Shown: piece after piece, positions 1 through 10,360 of the stretch
Position numbering within the stretch: the first letter of the stretch is position 1
How the letters are laid out: every line of letters starts with the position of its first letter
Assembly: GCF_050948215.1 (NCBI RefSeq)
Contig: NC_135151.1
Coordinates: 21,822,720-21,886,719 of the forward strand
Direction: 5' to 3'
Length of the DNA stretch: 64,000 bases
From: Halictus rubicundus
Lineage: Eukaryota; Arthropoda; Insecta; Hymenoptera; Halictidae
The notes under the pieces: model-generated
What the model was told of the DNA's origin: nothing
Databases searched by the model: none
Seen by the model: only the letters and a program-made list of their open reading frames with translations
Translations under genes and position numbers: made by a program

Positions 1-1105
1 GTAACGCTACGAGTTTCGAACTTAGGCACATTACAATGGCGCAGTGTACGATTCGCTGACGCAATCGAGTTGAAACTTTCCATGCAGCAACACTAATGTT
101 TGTGTAGCCACCAACCCATTAGAGCTCCTTCCAACAGAAGTTAGGTTGTTTGTGCAATTTACTTATTGACAGATCCTCGTACATACGAGAACCAAAGTTT
201 TCGAGAATCTATTACAAAAACGTTTTTCAAAGTGACAAATCGAAATATGCGTTGTACTCTGTTGCTTATACCTCGTGTGACGTCAGATTTATTACTAGGG
301 AATAATTTCACCCTCGGTGCATATTTTGTTTTCGAAAAAGATTATCGGAAATATAAATGGTCATGCGCGGCGCGAGCGTACAGTCTATTTGGTTTAATTC
401 AAGAATTTTCACGCGCGCGCGCACGCACGCGCGCACGGCTCTGTTTACGTGTATTACGTAAGGGTGAAATCGCGATGAAAAATTCGGAACGATATTTCCC
501 CACGTCCCGCGCAGCGCATGCGAGCCTGCGTTCGCGTGTGCGCGACGCTCAAGCGGAGGAGGGCACGGTCGGTGCGTGTAATACATGTAATATATAAAGC
601 GTTGTAATACGTTACGGAAAGGGTGGAGCGAACGTCGAGTTGGATGGGACATACGTCACAAAGTGACAGGCGGAACAAATGGAATCTGAACCAGCAATCC
701 TCCGGTGTAAACTGCTTATGTATTGAAATCTGCTAGACATCACAGACCGATGATCTAATAACACAGTAAGTATCGAACGATTTTGCGTCGCGTTCGTCAG
801 CATCCGAGCCAAGCTCGCTCGAATACTTTTTCATCGGTGAACAAATTAATCTCGGAAACGAACTCTTTATTGTCGATAAATTCATCTCTATATGAAATAT
901 CGTTCCTCCCAATCCGGCCCTTTGCGAACAACCTTCGTACCAATTTGATGAAAAGTTTTATTACCGCTCCGACAAAGGGAAATTCAAACTTCAGCAAAGG
1001 GAATATATATATTAGGAGAAATACGTTTAATTACTTCTACAGCAAATTTAAAAATTTCACAAAATCAAAGTACAGTGGAACTTGTCCGAATACATTATCA
1101 TTACA
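1..1105. other. Gene-free stretch with CpG-rich block
   Basis: No recognisable gene. Positions about 360-600 are rich in CG dinucleotides, including alternating CG runs near 411-436. The open frames here (up to about 140 codons on either strand) overlap each other and match no family I recognise. Confidence 0.6.
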
Positions 1106-1350
1106 TTCCTCAGGTCATTTCGAGTAACTTTTTCCTTTACGAAAATCTTCTACGCGGCTTGGTTAAGGAGTTATTAACGAAAAAGCACGGACCAATCGGA
1201 GCGTCGTTATAGCGAACAGACTCCGCCCGCGCGCCATTTCCCGCTGAGCGCCGCGCTCTGATTGGTCCGTGTTTTTCGTTAATAACTCCTGAACGAAGCC
1301 GAGGCGAGAATTTTTGCAAAGGAAAAAGTTGCTTCAAATGACCTCAGGAA
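1106..1350. mobile_element. 245-bp foldback element (long hairpin)
   Basis: Two arms of roughly 110 bases are inverted copies of each other around a GC-rich spacer near 1215-1245. The outer ends read TTCCTCAGGTCATTT and AAATGACCTCAGGAA. Inner arm blocks such as GGAGTTATTAACGAAAAA and ACCAATC are matched on the opposite strand. Both arms keep the same order of blocks with scattered mismatches, so this is one ancestral foldback unit rather than chance. No coding capacity. A foldback MITE is the simplest reading; no clear target duplication was assigned. Confidence 0.75.
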
Positions 1351-2266
1351 CCACCCCTTACAATGTTTACCCAAATTTTTCTAAATTTACTTAATTCTTC
1401 TTCTTGTTCCGCCAAATTATGACGAACAAAGAAATTGTAATGGCTGTGACCGTGAAATAAAATGTAGCGCAGGGGGTTAAGGTTAATTTTCGCTGCGACT
1501 TTAGTTAAACGCGTTCCGTGTACGTCACGAACAACGGTGTTTTAATATTCAAGCTTCATTCCGGGTAGACACCGATTGTCCCGGGGCGACAAAAAAATTC
1601 AATTCACTGTTCGATCGTCTACAAAGGTGGACCTTATAAATATAATGCAATCGAACGAATTCATCCGGTATAAATTCATCGTTCCCGCGGAGTTTTCGCC
1701 GGGTAGATCGGAGGAAAATGGTGGCGGGAATAGAAAGGAAAAGTTCGATCGCGTTTTTATTGCGCTGCGTCTCGCATCGAGTCGAGTTAAGTCGAGCTAT
1801 GGGTGATACGATTGTAAAGGGGGCAACAGGAGCGCGGAACAAAACGAAATCAAAGTCGTGTCGCGATCGTCGGTGACCTCGTTCCTCGATCTCTTTCGGA
1901 TCTTTCCGAAGCCTCTTATCCGAGGCTTCCGAAACAAGACCTATCCGCGTCCCTGGTAGTATACCAGTCAACGTCGGCACTGTTCTCGGATATTATAGCG
2001 ACGCGCATAACAAGATGGATCACGGACTCGTCTTTCATCTTCTCGCCGCTGCGAACAGTCAGATTTCGCGAATGCGGCCCGGGTAACCGAGTTGATAAAT
2101 TAAGATGGGAGAGATCCGGCTCTGAATCCGAGGGAAAATCGATACCAACAGTGCGTCGTCCAATGGCAGAAAAGTCCGAAAATCCGAAGTGTAAGATTTG
2201 GAAATTTGTCTATCCGAAAATGTTCGTAACTTAGTTTCTGAAACTACCTTCAATTTTAACGGAATA
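1351..2266. other. Gene-free stretch
   Basis: Moderately GC-rich in 1500-2260. Short overlapping frames on both strands, the longest about 143 codons on the minus strand at 1549-1980, show no domain I recognise. Nothing repeated was seen. Confidence 0.5.
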
Positions 2267-2905
2267 CAATAGGGAGTAAAACTGTATTCACAGTATTTGA
2301 ATCAGCATAACCTTTTTCAAATTAGATCAAATGACTTGAGTGTTTTTGAGAAGTTAGAAGAATTAGTTTATTAGGTGTAAAAAAATGAAAAAAGAAATTT
2401 GAATTGGTCGGAATCGCGAAAGATAGAATAAAAATTCTTTTTTACACCTCTTTATCTGAGCGAGTATTAAAAATTTTTTAAATGTGTTTTATTCGCTCGG
2501 ATAAATTATATCCATGCTGAAAATTTCACCGGCATTGGTTAATTCGTTTAGGAGTTGTAAACGATTAAAAGTGAGAAAAATTGCCATTTTTTACGATTTT
2601 CGACTTATAATCGTTTATAACTCGTAAACGAATAATCTAAAATTTGTGAAATTTTCAGCATGGATTTATTCGAGTGAATAAAACACATGTTTTAAATTCT
2701 CAATACAGGCTCGGATAGAACAGATGGAAAAATCAATTTTCACTATTTCTTTCGCGATTCTGACTAATTCAAATTTTTTTTCAAAAATTGTGTTCGCCTG
2801 GTCTAATAAACTAATCCTCCTAAGTTTTCAATAACATTCAAGTCATTTGATCTAATTTTTAAAAAGTTGTTTCAAATAGTGTGAACTCAGTTTTGCTCTC
2901 CAGTG
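2267..2905. mobile_element. Nonautonomous TA-flanked foldback transposon, 639 bp
   Basis: The left end CAATAGGGAGTAAAACTG and the inverted right end CACTGGAGAGCAAAACTG are both flanked by TA. The arms stay similar for about 300 bases inward: TTAGATCAAATGACTTGA, the AATTAGTTTATTAG block and the GAATCGCGAAAGA block each occur in both arms in opposite orientation. The centre is also self-complementary around ATAATCGTTTATAACTCG. TA flanks and CA...TG ends fit Tc1/mariner-type mobilisation. It encodes nothing recognisable. Confidence 0.75.
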
Positions 2906-4373
2906 TAAATCAATTTGTTATTAAAATTCAGGCTGAAACTTTACTCTCAAATTCCGTACATTTTTTCAAACATGAGTCCCTCGCAAGCTGTATGGTTGTT
3001 TAATTTAATTTTTACAGGGTGTGTATTACAAGACCGTCCAACTGCAAAAATATATTTTTGAAATGATCGCAATTTATCCTAAATTTTAATGTTTCACTTT
3101 TATCTACGTTGATTTGAGTTTGAAAAAAAGTACCAAAAAGTGCTTCCCTGAATTTTTGCACGTTAATTGGTAGCATATTAAACTTTTAATTCACGTTGTT
3201 TTAATTTGTACATATTTGCGCAAAATAGAGAAAGGAATAAAAATCCGTATAGTACTATGATGTTTTAGTTAAAATTGTAAAACACTTTCTAGTTTACTAT
3301 ACACTGTACAATCGTATATATATTGACTGTGAATATTGTTCTAACCTCAAAATGTTTTCTCATGACAATGTGTTTCATTTTTGCTGTTGAATTTTTACAC
3401 AGACTAAAGTTAGAAATATATACAGATTACAATTTTAATAATTGCATTATTACGCGACAAATTCCGTTTTCATCGTAAAATAATTATGGTAATTATTGTT
3501 AATGAAACAGAACGGATCTGTTCGTTTTTCGTTCCTGATGCTAGTCCGCTGGAACTCTCCTTTCAATTCGGATTTCGCATCGAGACTCTCAACTATCCCA
3601 TGTATTCGCGTAATCTCACGAGTAGACTGCGGAGGTTGTGCATTTATGGCAAAAACGATCGCCTGAAATGCGAAGCAACAAAAACATCGAAGGGACTCGG
3701 GAATATTATTATTTCCAACGAGCTGAAATTTTTCGTACAAGAACCTGCTTGCAAAAATTTTGATTCTGCACAAAAAGTACACGGCATAATCATAAAATTC
3801 TGTAATTTTTGTTTACCCTGACATCAATAAACCATAAACCAAACAAGAATCATGACAAACATACTGGACACAAATTTCAATATTCAGAGATTATTTTCTA
3901 AAAACTACAAATGGGGAAATATCTATGTGCGGGTCTAAAAGGTTCCGTATACTGAAAACAAGCTAGAAACGTGGTTGATTTTAGTTACTGTAAACATTTT
4001 CAGAAACGTGGTTGATTTTAGTGACTGTAAACATTTTCAGAAACGCTAGGAAGCTTTACAAAAAAAGATGATAGTGCCCGAAGATGATTCGGTCGCAGGA
4101 GACATTGGCATTGTCCAGCCGTTGTGTTCTTCGACAACGTCGGCTGTTCTATCAAGTGCCACGATACGTCGGGATTGCAACAAGGGAAAAATTCTCGAAG
4201 CAAGGACACTTTTCCTGATCGACTTCTCTAAGAAAACAATAATCCTAGAAGGCTAAGGAGAATTGATCAAGAAAGCTGCTGGAGAATCGATCCTGCCCCA
4301 GAAGGGTCGCCGGCTACACTTCAGTTGAGGATTTAACGTATCCTAGGCTGCCTCTTATTGAGAGCATATACAG
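2906..4373. other. AT-rich gene-free stretch
   Basis: Mostly AT-rich with no gene seen. The open frame at about 3486-3821 is not recognised. It contains an ACTGCGG...TTTATGGC word that recurs in diverged form elsewhere (see findings), so it is probably repeat-derived. Positions 3970-4045 contain a short direct duplication of the phrase AACGTGGTTGATTTTAGT. Confidence 0.5.
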
Positions 4374-4374
4374 G

Positions 4375-4506
4375 GTGGAACGGAAATTTTAATGGCGATT
4401 CTACACAGAAAAGTAAGATAAGTGGTATATGACATTCTTTCATCGAAACAGGGTGGAACGGAAATGTTAATGGTGATTCTACACAAAAAAGTAAGATAAG
4501 GGGTAT
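4375..4506 (+). repeat. Tandem pair of a CAGGGTGGAACGG unit
   Basis: Two copies of a roughly 60-base sequence start at about 4375 and 4449. Each begins CAGGGTGGAACGGAAAT and ends near AAGTAAGATAAG-GGTATA. They abut the next element. They look like duplicated left ends of another CAGGGTG-type transposon, with no matching right end nearby. Confidence 0.65.
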
Positions 4507-4507
4507 A

Positions 4508-4954
4508 CAGGGTGTCCCAGCTAACTTGACCACCTTGAATATCTCGCGTAGTGTTAGGGAAAAACTTTTTTCAAGGTCATTGTTTTCTAGATATCAAGGT
4601 CATCAATTGTTTTTTGTTTTAATGGAACTATATATTTTTGTTATCGCGACGTAATAGTAGAGGTGAAGACCTCTTCAATGACCTTCGTGTGACCTTGGGT
4701 AGGAGAAATCTAGAAAGCATTATAGGTATTATCAGTGATTAATTTACTGCACTAATTGGTTCGATTGAACTACTCTAGTTCCATTAAAAAAAAATTGATG
4801 ACCTTGATATCTGGAAAAAAATGACCTTGAAAAAAGTTTTTTCCGAATCTTTATATTGCCCGTTCGGTTAGGTTAATATTGTTCTATAACGTTTTGTTCT
4901 ATTACTAACGCTAAGCGAGATATTCAAGGTGGTCGAGTTAGCTGGGACACCCTG
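4508..4954. mobile_element. CAGGGTGTCCC foldback MITE, 447 bp
   Basis: Left end CAGGGTGTCCCAGCTAACTT and its inverted copy at the right end are flanked by TA on both sides. The arms are near-identical for about 50 bases (continuing GACCACCTTGAATATCTCGC) and stay homologous further in, with an approximately 60-base insertion in the right arm near 4851-4910. TCAAGGTCA occurs twice in each arm. No ORF. A nonautonomous relative of the Tc1/mariner-like elements elsewhere in the window. Confidence 0.85.
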
Positions 4955-5564
4955 TATAACACTCTTACATCCAAACCTACGTTTCCGCAGAAAACCTGCC
5001 TACACAAGTGTTTATCCACGAAAGCAGCGAACGCTCATCAAAAGAAACCATCCGATAAACTCGACACCCTAATCTCGTTCGAATTAGACAATTTCCGCTT
5101 ATCATTTCCATAGGAGTGTTCTGTATCTTCACCTAGAGAATGGTCCTCCGTTTCCAGTGGCCGGGATCGGGCGTATCGGACGAAGGATTACGACAAAACA
5201 AACACGGGGCTTCTCATATCGCTCGGTCCCTTGGCGGCGTCGTCGTCAGATAGGGGGATGAAACAATCGTCGTGAATTAGCGGCGGGCAAATCGGCGTCC
5301 AGGAGGACAATGGATCGCGGGATGAGCACGCGAAAAGGGGATACACCGGGGCAGAAAAATATGTAACTTGTTGACACGGCTGAACCCGCTGGGGCCCGAT
5401 GTGATTATGCAGTCAAATGAGATTGTGGCATATGCATGAGCCTGGCCCTGGATCTCCCATCGTGACACTGCCTCCCTCTCGATTTCACCCCGCTCCTCCT
5501 CCCCCGATGTCAGTTCCATTCTCTCAGACCTCTGTGGCCTCTCCCTTCTTTCTTCCTCTGTACG

Positions 5565-5615
<51 letters not shown>

Positions 5616-6261
5616 CGTTCCGTAGCCGGAGCCTAACCCTCGCGCGCCAACCTCTATCCTTTTCCGGTTGTTTGTGCATTCGGGGGTGTCCTCTCAGTCG
5701 CGAACTCTTAACGATGCACCCAGGTGTCGTTAGAACAGTGACGATCTATGCCCCGATCCTCTTGACTTCCAAAGGATCCTCCACGGTTAAGTTCGGGCTG
5801 TTAAGTTCCAAGTAGTTCGAAACGAGGACTGGTTACGGGATTGCAAGAGTTCATTATTGCGTGAAGTTGCCGCGGCGCGGCGCGTCGCGCGGTTGAACAA
5901 AGTCGCAGTAGGGGAATCGTATTATCCCCGTGTTTACATGGGAGAAACGCGAGGAGTTTCGGGCTCGTTCGGCTGCCACGCCGGTTCTCGACCGTCTTCG
6001 ACAACGGCCGACGCATAGACGCGGTTTACCGGCGGGCTCTCCCAGTTTTCAGATTGTCCACCGTGACACCACAGCTGCGGTGGATTCACGGAGTTCTGCG
6101 GTCGCACCGACGCGGTTCCACGGAATCCGAAGACGAGACTCGCAGCGGCTCGCGAAAGTATTCGACAGCTAGCCATCGGAACGCAAAACAATCGTCGTAT
6201 GGCGCGTTGGAATTCAGATCTGAAAATAATGTTGTAGGGTGACTTGTTCGGTGAACGATTG
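4955..6261. other. GC-rich gene-free block
   Basis: CpG-rich from about 5100 to 6200, including the CT microsatellite at 5564-5611. Open frames on both strands (longest about 132 codons, 5417-5815) run through low-complexity sequence and are not recognised. No splice-bounded exon could be argued. Confidence 0.5.
5564..5611. repeat. (CT)n microsatellite
   Basis: A run of CT dinucleotides, nearly uninterrupted after position 5573. Confidence 0.95.
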
Positions 6262-6279
6262 TACAGTGATTTCTCTATA

Positions 6280-7385
6280 CAGGGTGCTCATTTGATATCT
6301 TTCCAGCCGAATGTCTCGAAAAGTATGAAAGATTTCGAGGGGGAAAGAGGGGGACAGTTTCTTATTTGGAGGTCATTTGAAGGTCAACTGCGTTTTTTCA
6401 AAAGGGAAGCTATATTTTTTATAATGGGATCTTATTGTACGTAAAGAGGCCAGCAATTTTCGTGGGATACTTTTTTTTTATCCACGCACTAGTTTCGAAG
6501 ATATTTGAAGAGAAGTAGAGCGAGTCATACTTATACTGCGAGAATGTTTGTAATTTCTTTATGACTGTAACCAATTTTCTAAATGCTCCCCGTTGTTTTC
6601 TAAACAATAATACGGACGATTCTCAAATTTTGGACTAGTATTGAACTAGTAGGATTCACAGTAAACTGTCCTATAATTTCGATTCGATCAGCAGCTTTTC
6701 TGAATTTTGGCTAGTTTCTTTTTAGATTTGCCACCTACCCTGTTTCCTTAAACTTTGCAACTAATTGTAACGCGTACGTATGAGAAACATGTGTATCAGG
6801 GTGTCTCTCATTAAACGTAGCAGCAGTTTGATGACCACACTCATCGGCTCCATAAATTAAAATGATTTCTACTCGTTCTTCTAAAGAATATACCATTTTA
6901 TACAATTAATTGTACTACGACATAGTATCTCTTATTACGATGATTCCCACTTGACTAAATAGTACAATCTTATATTGACAGACAGACGACACAAACAAGA
7001 GATCAATAGAGGACAATTTTGTTTTCATACGGTACGTGCAACTGGAAAATATGAACCATTTGCGTCAAAGAATTTTACACAATAATATGCCTCGCTGTAT
7101 TTCTCTTTGAATATCTCCGACACTAGTGCGTGGATAACAAAAAAGTATCCTACGAAAATTGCTGATCTTTTTACGTACAATAAGAAATATAGAAATAAGA
7201 AATACAGGTTTCCTTTTGAAAAACAAAGTTGACCTTCAAATGACCTTGACAATGCCACGCAAATGAAAACTGATACTGCCGCCCTCTTTCCTCCTCGATA
7301 TCCTTGGACATGTGTTTTACACTATTTTAATATCTTTCATACTTTCCGAAATATTTGACTGGAATGTTTTCAACTGAACACCCTG
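6280..7385 (-). mobile_element. CAGGGTG transposon, 1106 bp, internally deleted, inside a P element
   Basis: TA target duplications (6278-6279 and 7386-7387) flank ends CAGGGTGCTCATTTGA and, inverted, CAGGGTGTTCAGTTGA. Long diverged inverted arms share AAGTATGAAAGAT, GAAGGTCAACT-type and TCCACGCACTAGT blocks over about 250-300 bases. The middle encodes on the minus strand only the start of a transposase (6735-6896). A degenerate nonautonomous derivative of an IS630/Tc1-type transposon. A fragment of the same family occurs at 59810-60005 and 61293-61360. Confidence 0.85.
6735..6896 (-). pseudogene. N-terminal transposase remnant (DUF4817/HTH-like)
   Basis: Starting from the ATG at 6896 and reading leftwards, 53 codons run to a TAG at 6735-6737. 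The peptide begins MVYSLEERVEIILIYGADE and contains TAATFNERHPDTH and VAKFKETG. It has the pattern of the first helix-turn-helix of insect IS630/Tc1-type transposases: hydrophobic-Ile-Tyr-Gly, then an Ala-Ala helix, then a Tyr/Phe-x-x-Arg-x-Pro motif. It aligns by eye with the remnants at 27030, 30770 and 48503. The catalytic domain is absent, so it cannot be an active transposase. The same first 13 residues reappear at 61321-61359 with two conservative changes in the DNA context. Confidence 0.75.
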
Positions 7386-7572
7386 TATATGTCGCTAAGA
7401 TTCTGGATGATAAACGTCGTGGAATTATCCCCACTACCGCGGGGCATACTCCGTGAAGGGTCACGAAGCTCGAGAGGCCTCGGACTCCGAGGAGCGTAAA
7501 CTAAATATCTCCTGGACGATACATGACGCCATCAAGACCCGTGTTGTTGACATATATCGAGAACGCACTGTA

Positions 7573-8597
7573 GTTCACGGTAAAAGAACGCAGAAGATTT
7601 ACTGTAAACACCGTATCATTTCGCGGGATACGGACAGAAATTTCCATATGCCCGTATTCGAGATCTTGATAATTAACAGTTCAACGATGGAGACCCGACT
7701 CTGTCTAAAATTATCAACGTGCACATACGCTTCTGTTAACGAATCGATTAGATCGGGATCAATGGCCGTAACACTTTGATACGCTCGCTCTCTATCAATT
7801 AATCAACTAAGAAACCGATTCGCCGTCCCGATACGATTTACAACGCGCGGAAATTCGGATCGTCGTTCCGCGAGTTCCGTTAACCCCCCACCCCAACCCG
7901 GGCTGTTCAATTACCGACGAGGTTTCGTCGAGTCGACGACGCGACGCGCCGCGACGCGACGGCTGCTTTAACGAATAGGATTTCCATCGTGTTACCGTCG
8001 CGATATCGGCGAATCCGATTGGCTCGTGTTTTCCTCGAGACATCGTTCACGGAAACAAAGGTAAACCATGATTTATAAGGTGCAGCGGGGACGCGAACTC
8101 CGACAATGGTTTACCGTGGGACGGGCGGACCCGAGAGTAGAACGAAGGAAATGCTTACTGGAGGAAAATCACATTCGTATACACGGGGAAACTGATGGGA
8201 GGAAAGAGGTAGAAACTTGTCGCCTCGCGGTTTCATTACGGTGATGTATCATTGCGTCAGACTTATGTTTCTGCGTACATGCACGTGCGCACGGCCACAC
8301 GTGATACTTCGCGCTCGTTCGCACTATGGTTGTTCCGCGTTCGTACAACCGCGACGCCGACAGTCCGGACGATGTTCGAATCGATGAACACGTTCTAACG
8401 TTCGATCCGGAAACGGAACGCAGCTGCAAACAGGTCAAGTGTTAATTAGGCTCACCTGCTGGGTTTCCTGCGGCGGTATCCTCTACGATCGCCACTCGAC
8501 AGTTTCAAAATTGAGGCCGGAGTCTGTCCGGAATTCCAATGCAAAGTGATTCTTCTGACCTTTTCTTGACCCTCTAATGGCGAACCATTTTCACCGA
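7573..8597. other. GC-rich gene-free block
   Basis: CpG-rich around 7800-8450 with GACGC-type pentamers near 7930-7965. Overlapping frames (up to about 108 codons) show no recognisable domain. Confidence 0.5.
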
Positions 8598-8778
8598 TAC
8601 AGTGTTTTCTCGATATATGTCGCTAACACCTGGCTGATTAAAGTCAAGGCAGAATTATCCCCGCTACCGCGGCGTATACCCGGTGACGGTACAGCGTGGA
8701 CTAAAGAATAGTGTTTCCTGCACGATGTATGTCAGTGGCAAGACCCGCCTTGTTGACATATATCGAGAAAGCACAGTT
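8598..8778 (+). mobile_element. P element, diverged
   Basis: The left end TACAGTGTTTTCTCGATATA and right end GACATATATCGAGAAAGCAC are inverted copies. The core GAATTATCCCCGCTACCGCG and the right-side block GTCAGTGGCAAGACCC are in the usual order. Slightly shortened to 181 bp. Confidence 0.8.
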
Positions 8779-9144
8779 GACATTGCCCGAGACTGTTTAT
8801 GCGGCATATGATTGTGTGAACTTTTATGTTCATAAATTATTGATAAATGTCGAAGAACATCGTCGCGTATACAGTCAGTGCAAAAAGTATTCGTACCTCT
8901 TTTTAAACAGAATAACCTATCAACAATTGTACCTAACGACCTGATTTTTTTGTGAGCAATTAGCTGCATTGGTTTACTAAATGAGGTGCAATAACGATTT
9001 TGAAAATGATTTTTGCAGACTTTTCTTCCCATAAGGTAATAAATATTTGAAGTATAAAGTTGTCACTTACAAAATATGTTTAGGTAAACGTGTACACGGA
9101 AAATTTTTTCGAAATGATTACCTCGAGAACATCTTTCAAGGTCA

Positions 9145-9370
9145 TTAACACTAGACTTGACGGGACCCGTCAAAATGACGGATTCTAATATTTTTAATTT
9201 ACGAATATTGAGATTGTAAAGATGCATCCGTGAGGAATTATTTAACAAATTGATTTCTTTGGATATATATTATTAAAAAGATGGCCATAAATTTTGAGAG
9301 ATACGATCATGTTATTTTTGTAAAGTAATGTAAAATAGTCATTTTTAGTGCTCCGTAAAGCTAGTGTTAA
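9145..9370 (+). mobile_element. H element (TTAA-flanked MITE), 226 bp
   Basis: Begins TTAACACTAGACTTGACGGG and ends GCTAGTGTTAA, so the terminal 10-12 bases are inverted and include the TTAA flanks. An internal palindromic block GGGACCCGTCAAAATGACGG sits near the left end. Homologous, in the opposite orientation, to 40853-41077. The TTAA target is the hallmark of piggyBac-type insertion. No ORF. Confidence 0.75.
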
Positions 9371-10131
9371 AATCCGTGGCTTGGCCATGACTGTGAATAA
9401 TTGTCGTATTGAGTAATTACGAATATTTTATGTAATCCTTCGGCACAACTTTCATTAGTTCCTCTCCGTTTCAAGACTTTTTACGGAGTTGACGTAAACG
9501 CGACGGAAAATTACGTGGTCGCGTATGTCAATTATCCGGTACGGATCACCTCATAACACATTCCATTACAATGGAATAAAAAATGGCGGGTAAAACAGCC
9601 CTTGTAAGCTCAGATCGACAAATTGGTTGTCTAATAACGCAGGTATTGCAATAGTGGCGTTAAGAGGGGCATAATTTGCTTGGCAGAGGAGCGTGTGTGC
9701 GTGAGCACTTTTACGCGAATGTAGATCGATCTCGGCGGGCTGGAACGAGCGCGAGTGGTTCGATTTACGTTGACTCGCGCGGGAATGAGAACATCGTGTC
9801 ACCATCGAATTTATGTGGAACAATCGATTCCGTTTTTTGCGACCGTTTGCGTCATGCTCCTATTCCCGGTGAAACATTTTAGAAAAGGTCACGAGGTCCT
9901 CGCCAAGCTTAGAATCTGTTTTACTAAATAACTTTCACAATCTCTCTCTCTCGATTTCAAAGATTCGACAACCCTTCGTTGATCACACTTCTCTTTAATA
10001 AATAAGCAAAAGAAAAAAATCTACAGGCATTGAAAAATGTACGATTATTACAATTCGGGCTTACCATTGACCTAAATCGCAGTTTCGCACCTTGAGACAG
10101 GTGTGGAACGCGTCCTAGATGAGATTATATA
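9371..10131. other. Gene-free stretch
   Basis: Nothing convincing. Overlapping frames near 9566-9882 (85 and 68 codons) are not recognised. Confidence 0.5.
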
Positions 10132-10360
10132 CAGGGTGAGATACCTAACACATTTACCATAAATATCTCCGTTGTTTTCAGTAATACGGAAAAATGTTTC
10201 GAGAAGAAAATATCCCTAGAAAAACCCTAGGGATATTTAGTTCCTAAGAACCCTAGTAGAGTACAGTAAGCACGAACATGGTCTTCGTACGTTAATGCTT
10301 TTACGTCTTTATGCTTGTTCGAGAATAACTCCTTCTAAGGTCGTTTGAAGGTCAACATAT
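10132..10360 (+). mobile_element. Solo left end of a CAGGGTG element
   Basis: After a TA, the sequence CAGGGTGAGATACCTAACAC followed by AATATCTCCGTTGTTTTC resembles the outer arms at 29999 and 47946. A further GAAGGTCAAC block lies near 10345. No matching inverted right end is visible downstream, so this is a truncated copy. The right border is uncertain. A small hairpin lies at about 10206-10237. Confidence 0.55.

Larger units (their letters stand above)
6262..7572 (+). mobile_element. P element (203 bp when rejoined) split by a transposon
   Basis: The left 16 bases, TACAGTGATTTCTCTA (6262-6277), are separated from the rest (7388-7572) by the CAGGGTG element at 6280-7385 plus a duplicated TA. 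Rejoining at one TA gives the normal P left end and a total of 203 bp, the same length as the copy at 43029-43231. The remaining part carries the usual GGAATTATCCCCACTACCGC core and ends in CATATATCGAGAACGCACTG. Confidence 0.85.

Noticed and set aside
783..1127. 114-codon open frame near the window start
   Set aside because: Serine/asparagine-rich, unrecognised, and extends into the arm of the 1106-1350 hairpin.
3486..3821. 111-codon open frame with an overlapping opposite frame
   Set aside because: No family resemblance; contains a word shared with non-coding repeats elsewhere.
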